NCBI RefSeq assembly: GCF_001542405.1
Contig: NZ_LNCD01000132.1
Span: forward strand, 1 to 34,079
Direction: 5' to 3'
DNA: 34,079 bases
Source: Rhizobium altiplani
Lineage (GTDB): Bacteria > Pseudomonadota > Alphaproteobacteria > Rhizobiales > Rhizobiaceae
The translations under genes and the position numbers were made by a program. Positions 32,381-34,079 of the stretch are shown here, in pieces. The notes beneath the pieces are model-generated. The model was not told the DNA's origin, did not search any database, and saw only the letters and a program-made list of their open reading frames with translations. Every line of letters starts with the position of its first letter. The first letter of the stretch is position 1.

Positions 32381-33658
32381 TCAGGCCTTGACCGGCTCGG
32401 CGGCCGCCACCTTGTTGCGCTTTTCCAGAACCGCTTCCGTAATCGAGTTGGGCAAGCGGCGCGGCGTCTCGACGAGGCCGAGAACCGGCATGATCACCAG
32501 GAAGAAGGCGAAGTAGAAGAGAGTGCCAAGCTGCGACATGATCACGTAGGTGCCTTCGGCAGGACGCGAGCCGAGCCAGCCGAGGACGATGGCATTGGCG
32601 ACGAACAGCCAGAAGAACAGCTTGTACCAAGGGCGATAAGCCGCCGAACGCACCTTCGAGGTATCGAGCCAGGGCACGAAGAACAGCACGATGATGGCGC
32701 CGAACATGACGAGGACGCCGGCCAGCTTCGAGTCGATCGGTCCGATGTTGAAGGTGATCGAGCGCAGCATCGCGTAGAACGGCAGGAAGTACCATTCCGG
32801 AACGATATGGGCCGGCGTCTTCAACGGGTCAGCCGGGATGTAGTTGTCCGGATGGCCGAGGAAGTTCGGCATGTAGAAGACGAAGTAGGCGTAGACCAGC
32901 AGGAAGATCGAAACGCCAAGCGCATCCTTCAACGTCGCGTAGGGCGTGAAGCGAACCGTGTCGGTCTTGGTCTTCACCTCGACGCCGGTCGGGTTCGTCT
33001 GGCCGACGACATGCAGCGCCCAGATGTGCAGGACGACGACGCCGGCAATGACGAAGGGCAGCAGGTAGTGCAGCGAGAAGAAGCGGTTCAGCGTCGGGTT
33101 GTCGACGGCAAAGCCGCCGAGCAGGAACTGCTGGATCCACTCGCCGACCAGCGGGAATGCCGAGAAGAAGCCGGTGATGACGGTCGCGCCCCAGAAGGAC
33201 ATCTGGCCCCAGGGCAGAACGTAGCCCATGAAGCCGGTCGCCATCATCAGCAGGTAGATGAGGACGCCGAGGATCCAGAGGATCTCGCGCGGCGCCTTGT
33301 AGGAGCCGTAGTAGAGACCGCGGGCGATGTGCAGGTAGACGGCAACGAAGAAGAACGACGCGCCGTTGGCGTGCATATAGCGCAGCAGCCAGCCGTGGTT
33401 GACGTCACGCATGATCTTTTCGACGGAGTTGAAGGCAACCGTCGTTTCCGCCGCATAGTGCATGGCCAGCACGACGCCGGTCAGGATCTGCACGACGAGC
33501 ATGACCGAAAGCATGGCGCCGAAGGTGTAGGCATAGTTCAGGTTGCGCGGAACCGGATAGGCGACGAAACTGTCATAGACCATGCGCGGCAAAGGCAGGC
33601 GCGCATCGATCCACTTCTCAAGGCCGGTTGATGGCTCGTAGCTGGAATGGCCACTCAT
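32381..33658 (-). CDS. petB: Cytochrome b of the bc1 complex
   Basis: A 425-residue membrane subunit with eight helices that holds both b hemes and the quinol sites. Heme-ligand histidines lie in MHYAAET, RYMHANGASFFF and VVLHIWALH regions, and the Qo-site motif PEWYFLPFYAMLRSI is intact. Codon use is strongly biased, like ccmF and petC at the window ends, suggesting core-genome genes. Second gene of petABC, 13 bases after petA. Confidence 0.97.
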   Translation of the reverse strand: MSGHSSYEPSTGLEKWIDARLPLPRMVYDSFVAYPVPRNLNYAYTFGAMLSVMLVVQILTGVVLAMHYAAETTVAFNSVEKIMRDVNHGWLLRYMHANGASFFFVAVYLHIARGLYYGSYKAPREILWILGVLIYLLMMATGFMGYVLPWGQMSFWGATVITGFFSAFPLVGEWIQQFLLGGFAVDNPTLNRFFSLHYLLPFVIAGVVVLHIWALHVVGQTNPTGVEVKTKTDTVRFTPYATLKDALGVSIFLLVYAYFVFYMPNFLGHPDNYIPADPLKTPAHIVPEWYFLPFYAMLRSITFNIGPIDSKLAGVLVMFGAIIVLFFVPWLDTSKVRSAAYRPWYKLFFWLFVANAIVLGWLGSRPAEGTYVIMSQLGTLFYFAFFLVIMPVLGLVETPRRLPNSITEAVLEKRNKVAAAEPVKA

Positions 33659-33671
33659 AAATCAGTCCCCC

Positions 33672-34079
33672 TCAACCGATCTTGATTACTTTATCGGAAA
33701 CGAACGAATAGGTCGGGATCGCCAGGTTCTGCGGCGCCGGACCTTTGCGGATGCGACCGGCCGTGTCGTAGACCGAGCCATGGCAGGGACAGAACCAACC
33801 ATTGTATTCGCCGGCCTGGCCGAGCGGGATGCAGCCGAGATGGGTGCACGAGCCGATCATGACGATCCAGTTTTCCTTGTCCTTGCCGGCCGAACGGTCG
33901 ACGCCGGTCGCCTGCGCGTCGGACGGCAGGTTGGCGTTGCGCGCCACCGGGTCCTTCAGGTCGGAAAGCGGCACCTCATCGGCAGCCTTCACTTCCTCGG
34001 GCGTACGGTTGCGGATGAAGATCGGCTTGCCGCGCCACTTGGCCGTCAGCGACATTCCCGGCTCGAGGCTGGAAACGTC
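33672..34079 (-). CDS. petA: Rieske iron-sulfur protein of bc1 complex, 5' end cut by window
   Basis: The visible 135 residues are the C-terminal soluble domain with the 2Fe-2S ligands CTHLGC and CPCHGS, ending YSFVSDKVIKIG. The frame is open to the window edge, so the Tat signal and transmembrane helix lie outside. It moves electrons from quinol to cytochrome c1. Family members are exported folded through the Tat pathway, which makes the nearby tatA notable. Confidence 0.95.
   Translation of the reverse strand, partial: DVSSLEPGMSLTAKWRGKPIFIRNRTPEEVKAADEVPLSDLKDPVARNANLPSDAQATGVDRSAGKDKENWIVMIGSCTHLGCIPLGQAGEYNGWFCPCHGSVYDTAGRIRKGPAPQNLAIPTYSFVSDKVIKIG

Noticed and set aside
1..34079. CRISPR arrays, tRNA or rRNA genes, complete insertion sequences
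   Set aside because: No regularly spaced repeats, cloverleaf-like sequences with CCA-type ends, or transposase frames with terminal repeats were seen.

Overview
The window looks like a replicon of an alphaproteobacterium in the order Hyphomicrobiales, most likely Rhizobiaceae (Rhizobium, Sinorhizobium or relatives). The evidence is the cycHJKL-type cytochrome c maturation order, a complete fixNOQP and fixGHIS block, a FixK without an FNR-type iron-sulfur N-terminus beside a heme-PAS hybrid kinase of the hFixL kind, a pseudoazurin, and a GC-rich coding style. The species cannot be fixed from the sequence alone.

Layout. 1-4759 (minus): ccmI-ccmE-ccmF-ccmH (ccmH cut by the window edge) preceded by an OmpR-type regulator. 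4830-13050: an accessory stretch with less biased codon use. It holds a frameshifted remnant of an OLD/TOPRIM ATPase-nuclease, then a plus-strand cluster (5580-10876) consisting of a 58-residue two-helix membrane protein, an 89-residue double-glycine-leader glycine-rich peptide, a CvaA/HlyD adaptor, a CvaB-like C39-peptidase ABC exporter and an M16 zinc peptidase. After that come gene-poor DNA, a short coiled-coil ORF and a ParD/ParE-type toxin-antitoxin pair. 13055-21501 (minus): fixNOQP, a 62-codon ORF, a candidate small RNA with terminator, then fixGHIS. 21738-24428 (plus): fixK and a hybrid heme-PAS histidine kinase. 24777-27418 (plus): pseudoazurin, a YcnI-like copper protein and a CopC-CopD fusion. 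27817-30677 (plus): PepSY protein, cytochrome b561-like protein and a two-component pair. 31173-34079 (minus): an orphan short TatA and petABC (Rieske cut by the window edge).

How it fits together. Most genes serve low-oxygen respiration: the Ccm proteins attach heme to FixO, FixP and cytochrome c1; bc1 feeds cbb3 oxidase (FixNOQP); FixGHIS assembles and supplies copper to cbb3; the copper proteins and pseudoazurin add copper handling and a soluble electron carrier. Four perfect FixK/FNR boxes (TTGA-N6-TCAA) lie at 17749, 17934, 21590 and 24689. Three of them have a TATAAT-like hexamer exactly 22 bases downstream.

Two things stand out as possibly undescribed. One is the microcin-like export cluster with its own M16 peptidase and a candidate immunity protein that is too short for most gene callers. 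The other is a predicted FixK-driven small RNA of about 79 nt between fixP and fixG, with a perfect 9-bp 5' hairpin followed by an intrinsic terminator. Both are predictions from sequence only.
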